From Thermincola carboxydiphila (GTDB lineage: Bacteria; Bacillota; Thermincolia; Thermincolales; UBA2595): a DNA stretch of 64,000 bases. Positions 52,848 to 62,152 of this stretch are shown one piece after another. The first letter of the stretch is position 1, and every line of letters begins with the position of its first letter. The translations under genes and the position numbers were made by a program. Under the pieces are notes generated by a model. The model saw only the letters and a program-made list of their open reading frames with translations, ran no database searches and was not told the DNA's origin. Location: contig JAENYP010000010.1 in assembly GCA_016841725.1 (NCBI GenBank), positions 32,971-96,970 on the forward strand, given 5' to 3'.

Positions 52848-53864
52848 CTATCCCAAAAGATATGATGTTGCATTAAAAAAGTAACCCATAACAACAATTC
52901 CAACCGCTACTATCGCGAAGAAGACTGCCAGGAGTTTGGGTTTGACCACCTTTTTCAGCATAATCATAGAGGGCAGCGATAAGGCTGTAACCGCCATCAT
53001 GAAGGACATTACTGTTCCTACTCCAACCCCTTTGGCTAATAATGCTTCGGCTATCGGCAAAGTGCCAAAGATATCGGCATACATGGGAATGCCTACTACT
53101 GTTGCGAGTATCACCGCAAATGGATTATTATCACCAACCACATTTTCTATAATTGACTGGGGAATCCAGTTGTGAATTACCGCTCCTATCCCGACACCAA
53201 CCAGGACGTAGAGCCACACTCTTTTGATAATGTCTCTGACCTGATCCCTGGCAAAGGCTATTCTTTCTTCACGTGTCTTCTCAACAACTACAGAGTCGAC
53301 ATTTTCAATTTCTCTGACATAACCTTCCACATACTTTTCCAGACCTAACTTGTCAATAAATGTGCCGCCGACAACTGCCAAAACCAAACCGACAATAACA
53401 TAGGCAATGGCAATTTTAGCTCCGAAAAATGACATTAATATCAATATTGATGCCAAATCTACAAGTGGTGAGGATATCAGGAATGAAAAGGTAATTCCCA
53501 ACGGCAGACCTGCCGAGGTAAAACCGATAAATATCGGTATACTGGAGCAGCTTCAGAATGGGGTAATTGTTCCCAATAATGCGCCAAGAATATTACCTTT
53601 GATACCTCCCATCCTGCCCAGAATTTTTTTGGTCCTTTCAGGCGGGAAATAGCTTTGAATGTACGATATGCCAAAAATAAGCACAGACAATAAGATGAAA
53701 ATCTTGATCGTATCATAGATAAAAAACTGGATACTCCCCCCAAGTCTCTCCTGGACAGACAAACCAAATACCTTTTCCACCAACAGGCTTACCGATTCTG
53801 AAAGCCATGTCATTCTTAGAAGTTGGTCGTTGAGCCAAATAAATATCTGAGTTAAAATCTGCAT
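52848..53864 (-). CDS. Permease (ArsP/YraQ, DUF318 family) with in-frame UGA, candidate selenoprotein
   Basis: Read through one TGA codon at 53555-53553, the frame gives 338 aa, the normal length of this eight-helix permease family. The text around it is GTITPF-(UGA)-SCSSIPIF, where relatives have FCSCSS, so UGA sits exactly on the first Cys of the conserved Cys-Ser-Cys. Codon 104 would be selenocysteine and codon 106 is Cys. Everything downstream is intact and in frame, unlike a decayed gene. A hairpin ACCGAT-ATTT-ATCGGT lies 14 nt after UGA. The family moves arsenic, copper or zinc species or thiol compounds; third gene after arsR and a CxxC protein. Confidence 0.75.
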
Positions 53865-53932
53865 AAAACTTCACCACTCTGTCTGATATATTTATCCGAA
53901 TACCTAACCACAGCTAATACTTCCACTCTTAG

Positions 53933-54178
53933 TTAGCCTTTGGCAGCTTCTGTGATAACTTCTGTCAGCTTTACTTTAGAAGGCACACCACCCGACAATT
54001 TTACCTGGCCGTCAATTACCAGAGCAGGGGTTGACATAACACCAAAAGACATTATTTCCTTGAAATCTGTTATATGAGTGACACTGGCATCCAAATTCTG
54101 TTCTGCCAGCACATTAAAAACCATCTGCTCAAGTTTGTTGCAGTTAGCACACCCAGCACCCAATACTTTAATATCCAA
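53933..54178 (-). CDS. Small thioredoxin-like redox protein (CxxC)
   Basis: 81 aa from TTG 54178, since AAAGGAGGTG lies 6 nt upstream and would be overlapped by the GTG at 54187. Thioredoxin fold with GAGCANCNKLE (Cys10, Cys13) and the cis-Pro region MSTPALVIDGQV. Belongs to the redox-active disulfide protein 2 type. Placed between arsR and the permease, a common trio. It may reduce the Sec/Cys pair of the permease or hand over thiol-bound metalloid; inferred. Confidence 0.85.
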   Translation of the reverse strand: MDIKVLGAGCANCNKLEQMVFNVLAEQNLDASVTHITDFKEIMSFGVMSTPALVIDGQVKLSGGVPSKVKLTEVITEAAKG

Positions 54179-54183
54179 GCCAA

Positions 54184-54522
54184 TCACCTCCTTTTGCTTT
54201 TTGCTTTCTTACTTAATAGCTCTAAAGTCTCATTGACCTGGGTAACAAGTATCTCTTCCACCAAATCCAGTATTTCAAAAACCTGGGGATAGATTACCGA
54301 ATATATGACCTTTAGACCTTCTTTCCGGCTGGCCACAATATTTTGTTTGCGCAGAATTGCCAGGTGCTGGGACATGTTTGACTGCTCCACATCCAAGTCC
54401 TCGGTAAACTCACAAACACATTTCTCTCCATCCATCAGGTGCTTTAATATACGTACCCTGGTCGGATGAGCAAGGGCCTTAAAAAAATCGGCTTCCATTC
54501 CGAACAACCTTTCATTCATCAT
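54184..54522 (-). CDS. ArsR-family metalloregulator, second copy
   Basis: 112 aa. Metal motif EKCVCEFTEDL and recognition helix QSNMSQHLAILRKQNIV, so thiol-based metalloid sensing is expected. First gene of the arsR, thioredoxin-like, permease operon. ATG 54522 or 54519 with AAGGGGTGA. A 22-bp perfect palindrome lies 60 nt upstream. Confidence 0.88.
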   Translation of the reverse strand: MMNERLFGMEADFFKALAHPTRVRILKHLMDGEKCVCEFTEDLDVEQSNMSQHLAILRKQNIVASRKEGLKVIYSVIYPQVFEILDLVEEILVTQVNETLELLSKKAKSKRR

Positions 54523-54580
54523 ATCACCCCTTGTCTTAATTAGTTTTTCGGAGGCTAAATTAAAAGTATTTATATTACAT

Positions 54581-54602
54581 TATATTATAATCTTATAATA
54601 TA
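54581..54602 (-). promoter_or_regulatory. Operator palindrome of the second arsR operon
   Basis: TATATTATAA-TC-TTATAATATA, perfect 10-bp arms, the size and AT-rich type bound by ArsR/SmtB dimers. Confidence 0.6.
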
Positions 54603-54732
54603 ACTATAACTGCTCACTGTTATCAAGTCAATATTTTTGTATAATAATTGTTGACAATTAAAAAAGTAAACGCTATTATATTATTAAACAGTGTTCAATA
54701 AATTTAACTCAGTTAAAACGGAAGGTGTTGTT

Positions 54733-55371
54733 ATGGGATCTAAAGAACGTAAAGAACGGGAGCGCAGGGAAAAACAGGAACTCATCCTAAACACAGCAGC
54801 TGAGATTATGAAAGAGGACGGTATTGATAATATCTCCATTAGGAAAATTGCATCCAGAATAGAATACTCACCGGCAATTATCTACCATTATTTTAAGGAT
54901 AAAGATGAAATATTAAACCATCTGATGCAAAGAGGTTACCGGAAAATACTGGATGGATTGGCTGCGGCGCTGGATACCACAGATGACCCAAGAGAAAAAC
55001 TCAGGCAAATGACGCGAAATTATATTGAGGTATCTCTGCAAATGTCTGACGAATACAAGGCTGTACAGCTTAACAGCACGCCCGGGGTTGTAGCCCAAAC
55101 TGCCTCTCTATTCAAAGGTGCCGCCGCAAAAAAACCGGCCCTGAAAATTCTTTTCCAGGGCCTCAAAGAAATTTACAAAGACAGAGACATAGATGACAGT
55201 GTTATTGAACTGACGGCTCAGATCATCGCCGCAAGTACCTTTGGCCTGATTATACGCCTGATTATGGAACAGGACCTGATTTCTGAGGAACAAAAAACTA
55301 ACCTTATTGATCAATTCATAAGAATTACTGTTGATGGAATGGTATTGGGAAACACTCTGGATAGGGGGTGA
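54733..55371 (+). CDS. TetR-family transcriptional regulator
   Basis: 212 aa from ATG 54733 (GGAAGGTG upstream); the frame opens earlier at GTG 54691 but without ribosome site. N-terminal HTH: LILNTAAEIMKEDGIDNISI, then RKIASRIEYSPAIIYHYFKDK. C-terminal ligand domain is of the TetR_C_33 kind. Four nt before the DUF6544-like gene, which it probably controls. Confidence 0.88.
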   Translation: MGSKERKERERREKQELILNTAAEIMKEDGIDNISIRKIASRIEYSPAIIYHYFKDKDEILNHLMQRGYRKILDGLAAALDTTDDPREKLRQMTRNYIEVSLQMSDEYKAVQLNSTPGVVAQTASLFKGAAAKKPALKILFQGLKEIYKDRDIDDSVIELTAQIIAASTFGLIIRLIMEQDLISEEQKTNLIDQFIRITVDGMVLGNTLDRG

Positions 55372-55375
55372 TGAA

Positions 55376-56221
55376 ATGCCTAAAGTAATCAAGTTTGTCC
55401 TTGCACTTGTTGTGGCTATACCGGTCCTGCTTCTGATGGCGTCATTTATTGCTAATTACCTGTTCACCCTTAACGCAGAAAAAGAGGTCATAGCACTGTT
55501 TGATAACATCGACGATAAAAAAGAAATTGTCCGCAAAGAGGACCTTGAAGGGCTGCCGGGCACTGTCCAAAAATGGCTGGAACACTCTCAGGTAATCGGC
55601 AAAGAGAGAATCAAAACAGTTCACCTGAAACAAAAAGGCCTTATGCGAACCACTGAAGATGGAAAATGGATGCCCGCCGAAGCAGAACAGTACTTTAGAG
55701 TAGACGAACCAGGCTTTGTATGGACAGCCAAAATTAAAATAGCACCCGCCGCCTACCTGGCAGGAAGGGATAAGTATTATGAAGGAAAAGGCCACATGCT
55801 GATTAAACTCCTTTCACTGATACCTGTCGCAGATTCCAGGGGAGAAGAAATAGACCAGGGTACGCTCTTGCGATACATGGCTGAAATGCCCTGGTTTCCA
55901 ACAGCAGCCTTAAACGATTACATCGAATGGGAAGAAATTGACTCTAACAGAGCCAGAGCAACCATGAGCTATGGAGGCGTAACCGCTTCAGGGATATATG
56001 AATTTAACGAAGAGGGTGAGGTTGTCAGCTTCATCGCCAACAGATACCGGGAAGTAAATGGGAGGTATGTGCTTCAGGACTGGGGGGGTATTACGAGGGA
56101 ATACCGGGAATTTAACGGTATCAGAATTCCTAATAAAACCGATGTCATCTGGAAACCGGAAACAGGAGATTTCACCTGGTATAAGTTGGAGATTACCGGA
56201 ATTGAATATAATAAAACATGA
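55376..56221 (+). CDS. DUF6544-like membrane-anchored protein
   Basis: 281 aa from ATG 55376 with AGGGGGTGATG. One N-terminal helix (FVLALVVAIPVLLLMASF), then a domain with RTTEDGKWMPAEAEQYFR, YYEGKGHMLIKLLSLIPV, LRYMAEMPWFPTAAL and WGGITREYREFNGIRIPNK, all typical of the DUF6544/DUF6920 group. Function unknown. Partner of the TetR gene in one operon. Confidence 0.78.
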   Translation: MPKVIKFVLALVVAIPVLLLMASFIANYLFTLNAEKEVIALFDNIDDKKEIVRKEDLEGLPGTVQKWLEHSQVIGKERIKTVHLKQKGLMRTTEDGKWMPAEAEQYFRVDEPGFVWTAKIKIAPAAYLAGRDKYYEGKGHMLIKLLSLIPVADSRGEEIDQGTLLRYMAEMPWFPTAALNDYIEWEEIDSNRARATMSYGGVTASGIYEFNEEGEVVSFIANRYREVNGRYVLQDWGGITREYREFNGIRIPNKTDVIWKPETGDFTWYKLEITGIEYNKT

Positions 56222-56233
56222 GGAGGTAAGCCC

Positions 56234-56317
56234 ATGAAAACTAAAGAAAAGGCTGCCAGCCTGACTGCTCTGCGACTGCTCTTATCAATAATAATACCGG
56301 GATATTCAGTAGTTTAA
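56234..56317 (+). CDS. 27-codon frame after the DUF6544-like gene, probable gene remnant
   Basis: AGGAGG precedes ATG 56234, giving MKTKEKAASLTALRLLLSII then PGYSVV and stop. The strong ribosome site and the start of a membrane helix suggest the 5' end of a longer membrane-protein gene lost by deletion. Its stop abuts the convergent ynfA end. Confidence 0.4.
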   Translation: MKTKEKAASLTALRLLLSIIIPGYSVV

Positions 56318-56318
56318 G

Positions 56319-56645
56319 TTAATGCCTGGGCGCCCACAGAATAACCGTCACACCCGCCAGACAAATTACCGCTCCAACCCAGTCATAAAGGTCGGGAGGC
56401 TTTTTGTCAATTCCCCAACCCCATAATAAAGAGAGGATGATAAACACCCCTCCATAAGCCGCATAAACCCTGCCAAAACTGGGGAATTTCTGCAATGTGG
56501 GAATAATCCCATAAAAAACCAGAATAATTCCTCCGACGAGTCCATACCATGCCGGCCTCGCTTCACGAAGCCATAACCAGACAAGATACCCTCCGCCTAT
56601 TTCCGCCAGACCGGCAAGTATAAAGAGAGTCACTGCGTGTATCAT
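56319..56645 (-). CDS. ynfA: YnfA-family small membrane protein (UPF0060)
   Basis: 108 aa from ATG 56645, the standard YnfA length, with GGAAGGGGGAAG upstream. Four helices; family text [39 protein letters not shown] and [16 protein letters not shown]. Related in fold to small multidrug exporters; role not established. Confidence 0.9.
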   Translation of the reverse strand: MIHAVTLFILAGLAEIGGGYLVWLWLREARPAWYGLVGGIILVFYGIIPTLQKFPSFGRVYAAYGGVFIILSLLWGWGIDKKPPDLYDWVGAVICLAGVTVILWAPRH

Positions 56646-56860
56646 ACCACTTCCCCCTTCCAAGACTTATTTTATCTGTTAGACTTTGCTCTTATGTGCT
56701 ACGTTTTGTAGTATTTCATTATATACCCCACTCCTTGGAAAAGTCAACAAATTAAGCAAAACGTCCCACCAAAATGTGGTGTAATTTTTGGAGACTGGTA
56801 ACCAGTGTTCATATAGTTCATATTATAAATTGATAGATGTAACTTCGAGGTGTATAATAA

Positions 56861-57406
56861 ATGGCTAAAAATAAACAGCATCTTGTGCGATTGAATAATA
56901 TGGCCAAACTGCCAATATTGGGCAAAGGTAAATATGGAATAGTATATAAGATAGATGACAGAATCTGTGTTAAGATTAATAAAGATCCGGAGATTAATAT
57001 GAAAGAAGTGGAGTTATACAGGATATACAGAGACTGTCCATTATTCCCAAAATACTATGGCTGTGGTGAAAACTATATAGTGATGGAATTAATAAAAGGG
57101 GAATCGTTAAAAAGTTATTTAGATAAAGGTGCCATTTTAACTCGTAATATCCTAAGGCAGTTAGTTATGATGTTTGAAGAAGGGGCTAAAGCGGGATTAA
57201 ATCTTAACCCCAATGCCAGGCATATTATTTTAACTTCCAGAAAATACGCAAGGTTAGTAGACATTGAAGATATAATAAAATTTTCCTCGGCCAAACCCTT
57301 TATGTTGATGAACCGGTTGAATAAATACGCACAGAAACAAGCTTTCCTGGATTATGTAAACCATAACAGTAAATGGCTAATGGCTCAATGGGAAGTGAAA
57401 ATTTAG
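56861..57406 (+). CDS. Small protein-kinase-like protein
   Basis: 181 aa, low in GC compared with neighbours. N-lobe of a protein kinase: glycine loop LGKGKYGIVY (21-29), lysine CVKINK (Lys38), helix-C glutamate EVELY and hinge VMELIKGESL. The C-lobe is short: the HRD-N region reads LNPNARHIIL and the DFG position reads LVDIEDI. Asn and Asp for metal binding may remain. Single-domain mini-kinases of this form occur in Firmicutes, substrate unknown. Ribosome site GAGGTG is weak. Possibly acquired. Confidence 0.65.
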   Translation: MAKNKQHLVRLNNMAKLPILGKGKYGIVYKIDDRICVKINKDPEINMKEVELYRIYRDCPLFPKYYGCGENYIVMELIKGESLKSYLDKGAILTRNILRQLVMMFEEGAKAGLNLNPNARHIILTSRKYARLVDIEDIIKFSSAKPFMLMNRLNKYAQKQAFLDYVNHNSKWLMAQWEVKI

Positions 57407-57412
57407 GATCAG

Positions 57413-57446
57413 CGCCGCTTGTATGCATTTCAGCATATAAGCGGCG
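57413..57446. terminator. Strong hairpin between convergent genes
   Basis: CGCCGCTTGTATGC pairs with GCATATAAGCGGCG over a 6 nt loop with one mismatch. No long T-run. It ends the kinase-like gene and lies beyond the cysN stop. Confidence 0.6.
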
Positions 57447-57469
57447 TAACTCAATGGCGAAAACCGGTT

Positions 57470-59236
57470 CTATAATAAAACAGCCTTGGCATCTGCTAAC
57501 ATTTTTTTCACCTGAAGATACATACTCTCTGTCGTTTCATTTTCGTCAATATGCAAATCGATGGGCATATTATGGTCGTCTTTTTCTCCGATCCATACCA
57601 ATTTTGTATCCTGGACACCAATCAGGGAATTAATTATGTTAAGATCACGGTGTCCCAAATCGTCAGAGGTTGTGATGACAATATTCCCTGCATTCAACAA
57701 TATATTGGATGCCTCAGCCACTTTTCCCCAAAATGCTGCTCGGTCTTTTATGGCATCGTCTGCCCCCAGGTCAAGATTGTATACTACCCTACCCTCAATA
57801 AAAAGCCCTCTTTCAAGATAACCTGCAAGGTTTTTCTTTTCTATATCCCTTTTCCCGGAAATAAGAATCAGCATCTGTTTTTGCGCAAATCTGACTGCTC
57901 TTTCCTCTCTTGTAACAGCGCTCCCGCTCCAACCGGCCTTGATTCCGCTTAGTTTTTCCCCTGGCCGGTTGTGTCCGTCTTCCAGAGTATCTACAACAAT
58001 CCCGCCACCGGATATTTCGTAGTTGTCAACCAGGACAAAGCGTGAGGTTTCTATTAAATTCTCTGCTTTGTCCAGGGCAATCTCTTTTCCCAGATTAAAA
58101 ATGACTTCAGCAACTTCATGCCTTTGTACATACTGCCTGGTTGCAGTAGCTAATGTGGAGGCATCAAGAACTGTGATCACTTCGTCAAGTTCGGCTGCTG
58201 CCTTTTGAGTTCCGATCTTGATATGGTATCTCCTATCTTTATTTAAATCCTTTTTCCCCAGCCAAAACAGCTTTGTCTTAATCCTGGTGGAAACCTCCGG
58301 CTTGGCTTCTCCCGTTATACAGGCCAGTTCCCCTCTGGTTAAATAAACCTGTTCTTCAAGAGTAAACCCGGTTGCACTCCCGGCTAAATCCTCATCCGGT
58401 TCAGGACCATTAAATCTCTCGATTGACTTCACTCTGGACTTTTTTCCACTGGGATAGAAGGCCACCTCATCTCCAACCTTTACCCTTCCTGAATCGATGG
58501 TCCCCGCAACGATCCTCCTGTCATCTCCGCCGGCAGTAAATTTATATACGCCTTGTACAGGCATTCTGAAAACCTGATTTTGTGCTTCCTTCTTATTATC
58601 CAGTAAATCTAATTTCTCTAATACGGTTTCGCCCTGATACCAGGGCATTTTATCGGAAGCTGCCGCAACAAGGTCCCCCATGAAGCCGCTAACAGGGATA
58701 AATGAATTGGCTTCCAGACCAATTTCTGAGAGAAAAGCTTTATACTCCGCTGCAATTTGTTCATATCTGGCCTGACTATAATCAATAAGGTCCATTTTGT
58801 TCACCAAAACGACAACCTGTTTTATGCCCAGCATGGATAACAGATAGCCGTGCCTTTTGGAATTTTCCATCACGCCTTCATGGGCATCAATGACCAGCAG
58901 GGCAGCTTCAGCCCTGGCGGCACCGGTAACCATGTTTTTCAGAAACTCAATGTGCCCCGGGGCATCAATAATAATATACTTTCTTTTGGGAGTTTTGAAA
59001 AATACTCTGGCAGCATCTATGGTAATTCCCTGTGCCTGCTCCTCTTTTAAAGCATCCAGCAAAAAAGCATATTCAAAAGGTTTTGCATTTCTCCGGCAGG
59101 TTTCCTTTACCTGCTCTAATTTTCCTTCAGGTAATGAATTGGTATCTGCCAACAGCCGGCCAATAATGGTGCTTTTCCCATGATCCACGTGACCTACGAT
59201 AACGATGTTCATATTGTCAAAGTTGTTCTTCACCAT
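57470..59236 (-). CDS. cysN: Sulfate adenylyltransferase subunit 1 (CysN) with vestigial APS-kinase domain
   Basis: 588 aa from ATG 59236, which has AAGAGGG at the right distance (the ATG at 59245 does not). EF-Tu-like GTPase: [18 protein letters not shown]. Residues 1-410 cover the CysN part. From about 430 the chain follows the outline of APS kinase, but where the P-loop should be it reads [15 protein letters not shown], so that domain looks dead. Couples GTP hydrolysis to APS formation by CysD. Last gene of the operon. Confidence 0.88.
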   Translation of the reverse strand: MVKNNFDNMNIVIVGHVDHGKSTIIGRLLADTNSLPEGKLEQVKETCRRNAKPFEYAFLLDALKEEQAQGITIDAARVFFKTPKRKYIIIDAPGHIEFLKNMVTGAARAEAALLVIDAHEGVMENSKRHGYLLSMLGIKQVVVLVNKMDLIDYSQARYEQIAAEYKAFLSEIGLEANSFIPVSGFMGDLVAAASDKMPWYQGETVLEKLDLLDNKKEAQNQVFRMPVQGVYKFTAGGDDRRIVAGTIDSGRVKVGDEVAFYPSGKKSRVKSIERFNGPEPDEDLAGSATGFTLEEQVYLTRGELACITGEAKPEVSTRIKTKLFWLGKKDLNKDRRYHIKIGTQKAAAELDEVITVLDASTLATATRQYVQRHEVAEVIFNLGKEIALDKAENLIETSRFVLVDNYEISGGGIVVDTLEDGHNRPGEKLSGIKAGWSGSAVTREERAVRFAQKQMLILISGKRDIEKKNLAGYLERGLFIEGRVVYNLDLGADDAIKDRAAFWGKVAEASNILLNAGNIVITTSDDLGHRDLNIINSLIGVQDTKLVWIGEKDDHNMPIDLHIDENETTESMYLQVKKMLADAKAVLL

Positions 59237-59258
59237 TAATCCCATCCCTCTTATGATA

Positions 59259-60140
59259 TTACATATATCCGGCTTTTCTCAATTCTTCCAATCCGCCGCC
59301 ATCTTCTCGATCCTGTGCTCTTCCACTTCTTTCAGCAATGTTGGCAAACTTACCTGATCTTAATTCCTCAACAATTTCTGCTGCAGTAGCTGCATTGGAG
59401 TCAACCGGATGAGTACATGGCCAGCAGCCCAGTGACCGATATCTTTTTCCCTCTCCCTGATCAAAGTATAGAGATACCATCGGGATATTTTCTCTCTGAA
59501 TATATTCCCAAAGGTCCAGTTCGGTCCAATCAAGAAGAGGATGAATCCTGACATGGGTGCCTGGTGCAAAATCAGTTTTATACTGATTCCAGAATTCCGG
59601 CGGCTGTTCTCCAATATGCCAATCATTTTTCTGATCCCTCGGTGAAAAATATCTCTCTTTCGATCTTGACCCTTCCTCGTCAGACCTTACCCCAACAATA
59701 ATTCCCGTAAAAGCAGCGGGATTTTTGTCCAACTCGTATTCGCCTGTTTCATGGTTCATTCGGTATCTCGGACCCGTTCCACTAAGTGTCGCCCTCAGGG
59801 CTTCAGTTTTCAACAGCCGGCAGCATTCTAACCGGGTACAGTTGCCATCAGGAAAAGTCATTTTGGATTTCAGGGCTTTAGTGTTTTCTCCATAAATCAT
59901 ATCAAGCTTCCATTGCCTGGCATAATTATCTCTGTATTGGATCATCTCAGGGATTTTAAAATTAGTGTCTATATGAATCAAAGGAAATGGGACATGCCCA
60001 AAAAAGGCCTTGCGGGCAAGGTGAACTAGAACTGTGCTGTCTTTACCTATAGACCAGAGCATCCCCAAATCTTTAAAATTGGCATATGCTTCCCGGAGTA
60101 TATGAATTGATCTGTTTTCCAGCTTAGTCAGGTGGTCCAT
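59259..60140 (-). CDS. cysD: Sulfate adenylyltransferase subunit 2 (CysD)
   Basis: 293 aa, PP-loop ATP pyrophosphatase: [35 protein letters not shown], and the C-terminal [14 protein letters not shown]. Forms adenosine phosphosulfate from ATP and sulfate together with CysN, 13-22 nt downstream. SD GGGGGAG. Cytoplasmic. Confidence 0.94.
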   Translation of the reverse strand: MDHLTKLENRSIHILREAYANFKDLGMLWSIGKDSTVLVHLARKAFFGHVPFPLIHIDTNFKIPEMIQYRDNYARQWKLDMIYGENTKALKSKMTFPDGNCTRLECCRLLKTEALRATLSGTGPRYRMNHETGEYELDKNPAAFTGIIVGVRSDEEGSRSKERYFSPRDQKNDWHIGEQPPEFWNQYKTDFAPGTHVRIHPLLDWTELDLWEYIQRENIPMVSLYFDQGEGKRYRSLGCWPCTHPVDSNAATAAEIVEELRSGKFANIAERSGRAQDREDGGGLEELRKAGYM

Positions 60141-60152
60141 TTTGTCTCCCCC

Positions 60153-60467
60153 TCAATATCTGTTTGATTCTTTTTTGCTGATTTTAATCTGATACTTGGT
60201 GCCGTCCGCACTTACAATGAACCAGTCTGTGTGGTCACTGTGATTCCCGGTAAACAGGTAACCACCCCTGCCGCCTATATCTGCACCTAAATAGTATCTG
60301 ACAGCGCCTGCCGGGCACTCTTTCAGACAGGCCGTACAGCCCCAGCATTCTGAAGGATATTTCATTACAGCCTTGCCAGCCTCATCTGTTTCAATCAGAT
60401 TACCCGGACAGATATTGCGGCACCTGCCACATGAAATACACTTATCCCGGTCAATTTTTATGCTCAT
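60153..60467 (-). CDS. aprB: Adenylylsulfate reductase beta-like ferredoxin (AprB-like)
   Basis: 104 aa with two 4Fe-4S sets (CISCGRCRNICPGNLI; CWGCTACLKECPAGAV) and a short C-terminal tail. Dissimilatory AprB is longer, near 150 aa with a tail that wraps AprA, so this is the short form seen with assimilatory-type AprA. Passes electrons to the flavin subunit. Overlaps aprA by 17 nt. Confidence 0.85.
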   Translation of the reverse strand: MSIKIDRDKCISCGRCRNICPGNLIETDEAGKAVMKYPSECWGCTACLKECPAGAVRYYLGADIGGRGGYLFTGNHSDHTDWFIVSADGTKYQIKISKKESNRY

Positions 60468-62148
60468 AGACTGCGTCCCTCCCCACCAGCTCCCGGAAGA
60501 TAATTTCTACATTCCCGTCTTTAAACACTGAATTAACATATTTCTGCCAGTTCTTATCATCTTTTTGCGGATAATCAATATTTTCCTGGTAACATCTCCA
60601 CCGTGTTTCCCGTCTGGCTTCCAAATGTCTTATCAGTACCTTGCAGACATATAGACGGTCAATTATTTCAAATATTGCTAATAGCTGCCGCAGATTACTG
60701 GCTTTCAAGGTATCTGCTATTATCAGAAGTTCGTCAATGCGCCTGGCTGCTATACCGAGTTTAGCACTGCTGTATCCATAAGCCGAAGCAATCCCCCCGG
60801 CGTATTCGTCCATCACTTTCTGCATCGCTTCTTCAACCTCTGTAATGGGATGTAGAGACCCGTTATTCTCAAGAAAGCGTGAGAGATATTTAACCTGCTC
60901 TTTTATCCGGTTATCATCCCGTTTGATGATTTGCGCAACTTTAATGTCCTCCAATATTGACAGGGCGGCTATCTGACCTTCCGCCAGACACCCGGTCACA
61001 TACTTCTTAGGGCTGCCGCCCGCCGCATCGCCGATGGCATACAGGTTTTTCAGGGTAGTCCTGCGGTGATGGTCTACCCAATAACCGCCGGCAGTGTGTC
61101 CTCCTACGATATAGGGTTCAGTTCCCTCAATCTCAACATTTTCCCGCCCGGGTCCGGTGTTTCTTTCCAGCCATTTTAAAGTCTGCGCAGGAGCCATATT
61201 TAGGTACGCTTTAAATAGTTCCATCTGCTGCTCATCTGTTATGCCCTCTGTTTTTAAAAAACAAGGGCCGTTACCCTTACGGTTTTCCATTACAGTGGCA
61301 TAAAGCCTGATATGAGTGGAGGGCCTGCCGTATTGCTCAACATACTCCTCACCCCCGGCATTAACCTGTACTGTTTTGATTCCTTGAGCAATAGTACCCG
61401 TAGGGGCGATGGTGTCTTTACACCTGAGGGCAATAAATCTCATTTCAAAAGAGGTCATTTCAGCGCCTGCCCTGATACCTATGGCATATCCGGCACCGGT
61501 GTTAAAGGGGCTGTACCACATTTTATGTTTCGAAAAAGTTGGGTTGTTGGGTTTATAAAGACCTGCCGCCCCGCCGGCGGCACATACGGTCTTTTTGGCG
61601 TATATCTGATAAATCCTGTTCCCTCTCAATGAAAAACCGAGTGCACCGATAACACAACCATCCCTAACCAAATAATCCACTATATTAACATGATTCAAGA
61701 CGGTGATATTGTCTTTTTCAGCCGCTGCCTGAGCCAGTATGGGCTTGATGTTTTCCCCGTTAATTTTGATACTTCTTTTGCCTCTGGGCACATAATCACC
61801 ATTTTTATCTTTTAGAATTGTCAGTCCCAGGTCTTCAAGCTTTTCCGTCACAATATTGAGGCGTTTTGCTATGCTATAAACAAGATCCTCACGAATAATG
61901 CCTTCAGAGTCCCGCTTCACGTAGTCTACGAAGGATTCAGGGGTTTCCCCCCGGCCGATATAGGCATTCAGTGCATTAACACCGGCAGCCAGACACCCGC
62001 TCCTTTTAATGTTGGCTTTCTCGGCAATAACGACTTGCAAATTGGAATTTTCCGAAATGGTAAGGGCACAAAAACATCCCGCCGTCCCCCCGCCGATAAT
62101 CAGCACATCTGTTTCTACAGTTTGAATAGCTAGCTTCAAGCCCGTCAC
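60451..62148 (-). CDS. aprA: Adenylylsulfate reductase alpha-like flavoprotein (AprA-like)
   Basis: 565 aa, FAD enzyme of the fumarate-reductase/AprA family: IIGGGTAGCFCALTI at the N-terminus, EKANIKRSGCLAAGVNALN, and HTAGGYWVDHHRRTTLKNLY with AIGDAAGGSPKKYVTG for FAD binding. About 100 residues shorter than dissimilatory AprA. Reduces APS to sulfite and AMP with the AprB-like ferredoxin. GTG start at 62148, 4 nt after cysC. In context this serves sulfate assimilation; a dissimilatory role is not supported as no dsr genes are seen. Confidence 0.85.
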   Translation of the reverse strand: MTGLKLAIQTVETDVLIIGGGTAGCFCALTISENSNLQVVIAEKANIKRSGCLAAGVNALNAYIGRGETPESFVDYVKRDSEGIIREDLVYSIAKRLNIVTEKLEDLGLTILKDKNGDYVPRGKRSIKINGENIKPILAQAAAEKDNITVLNHVNIVDYLVRDGCVIGALGFSLRGNRIYQIYAKKTVCAAGGAAGLYKPNNPTFSKHKMWYSPFNTGAGYAIGIRAGAEMTSFEMRFIALRCKDTIAPTGTIAQGIKTVQVNAGGEEYVEQYGRPSTHIRLYATVMENRKGNGPCFLKTEGITDEQQMELFKAYLNMAPAQTLKWLERNTGPGRENVEIEGTEPYIVGGHTAGGYWVDHHRRTTLKNLYAIGDAAGGSPKKYVTGCLAEGQIAALSILEDIKVAQIIKRDDNRIKEQVKYLSRFLENNGSLHPITEVEEAMQKVMDEYAGGIASAYGYSSAKLGIAARRIDELLIIADTLKASNLRQLLAIFEIIDRLYVCKVLIRHLEARRETRWRCYQENIDYPQKDDKNWQKYVNSVFKDGNVEIIFRELVGRDAVYEHKN

Positions 62149-62152
62149 CCAC

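Noticed and set aside
53553-53555. Simple nonsense mutation in the permease
   Set aside because: Not excluded, but less likely: the UGA falls precisely on a conserved redox Cys and the rest of the frame shows no decay. Only a genome check for Sec machinery can settle it.
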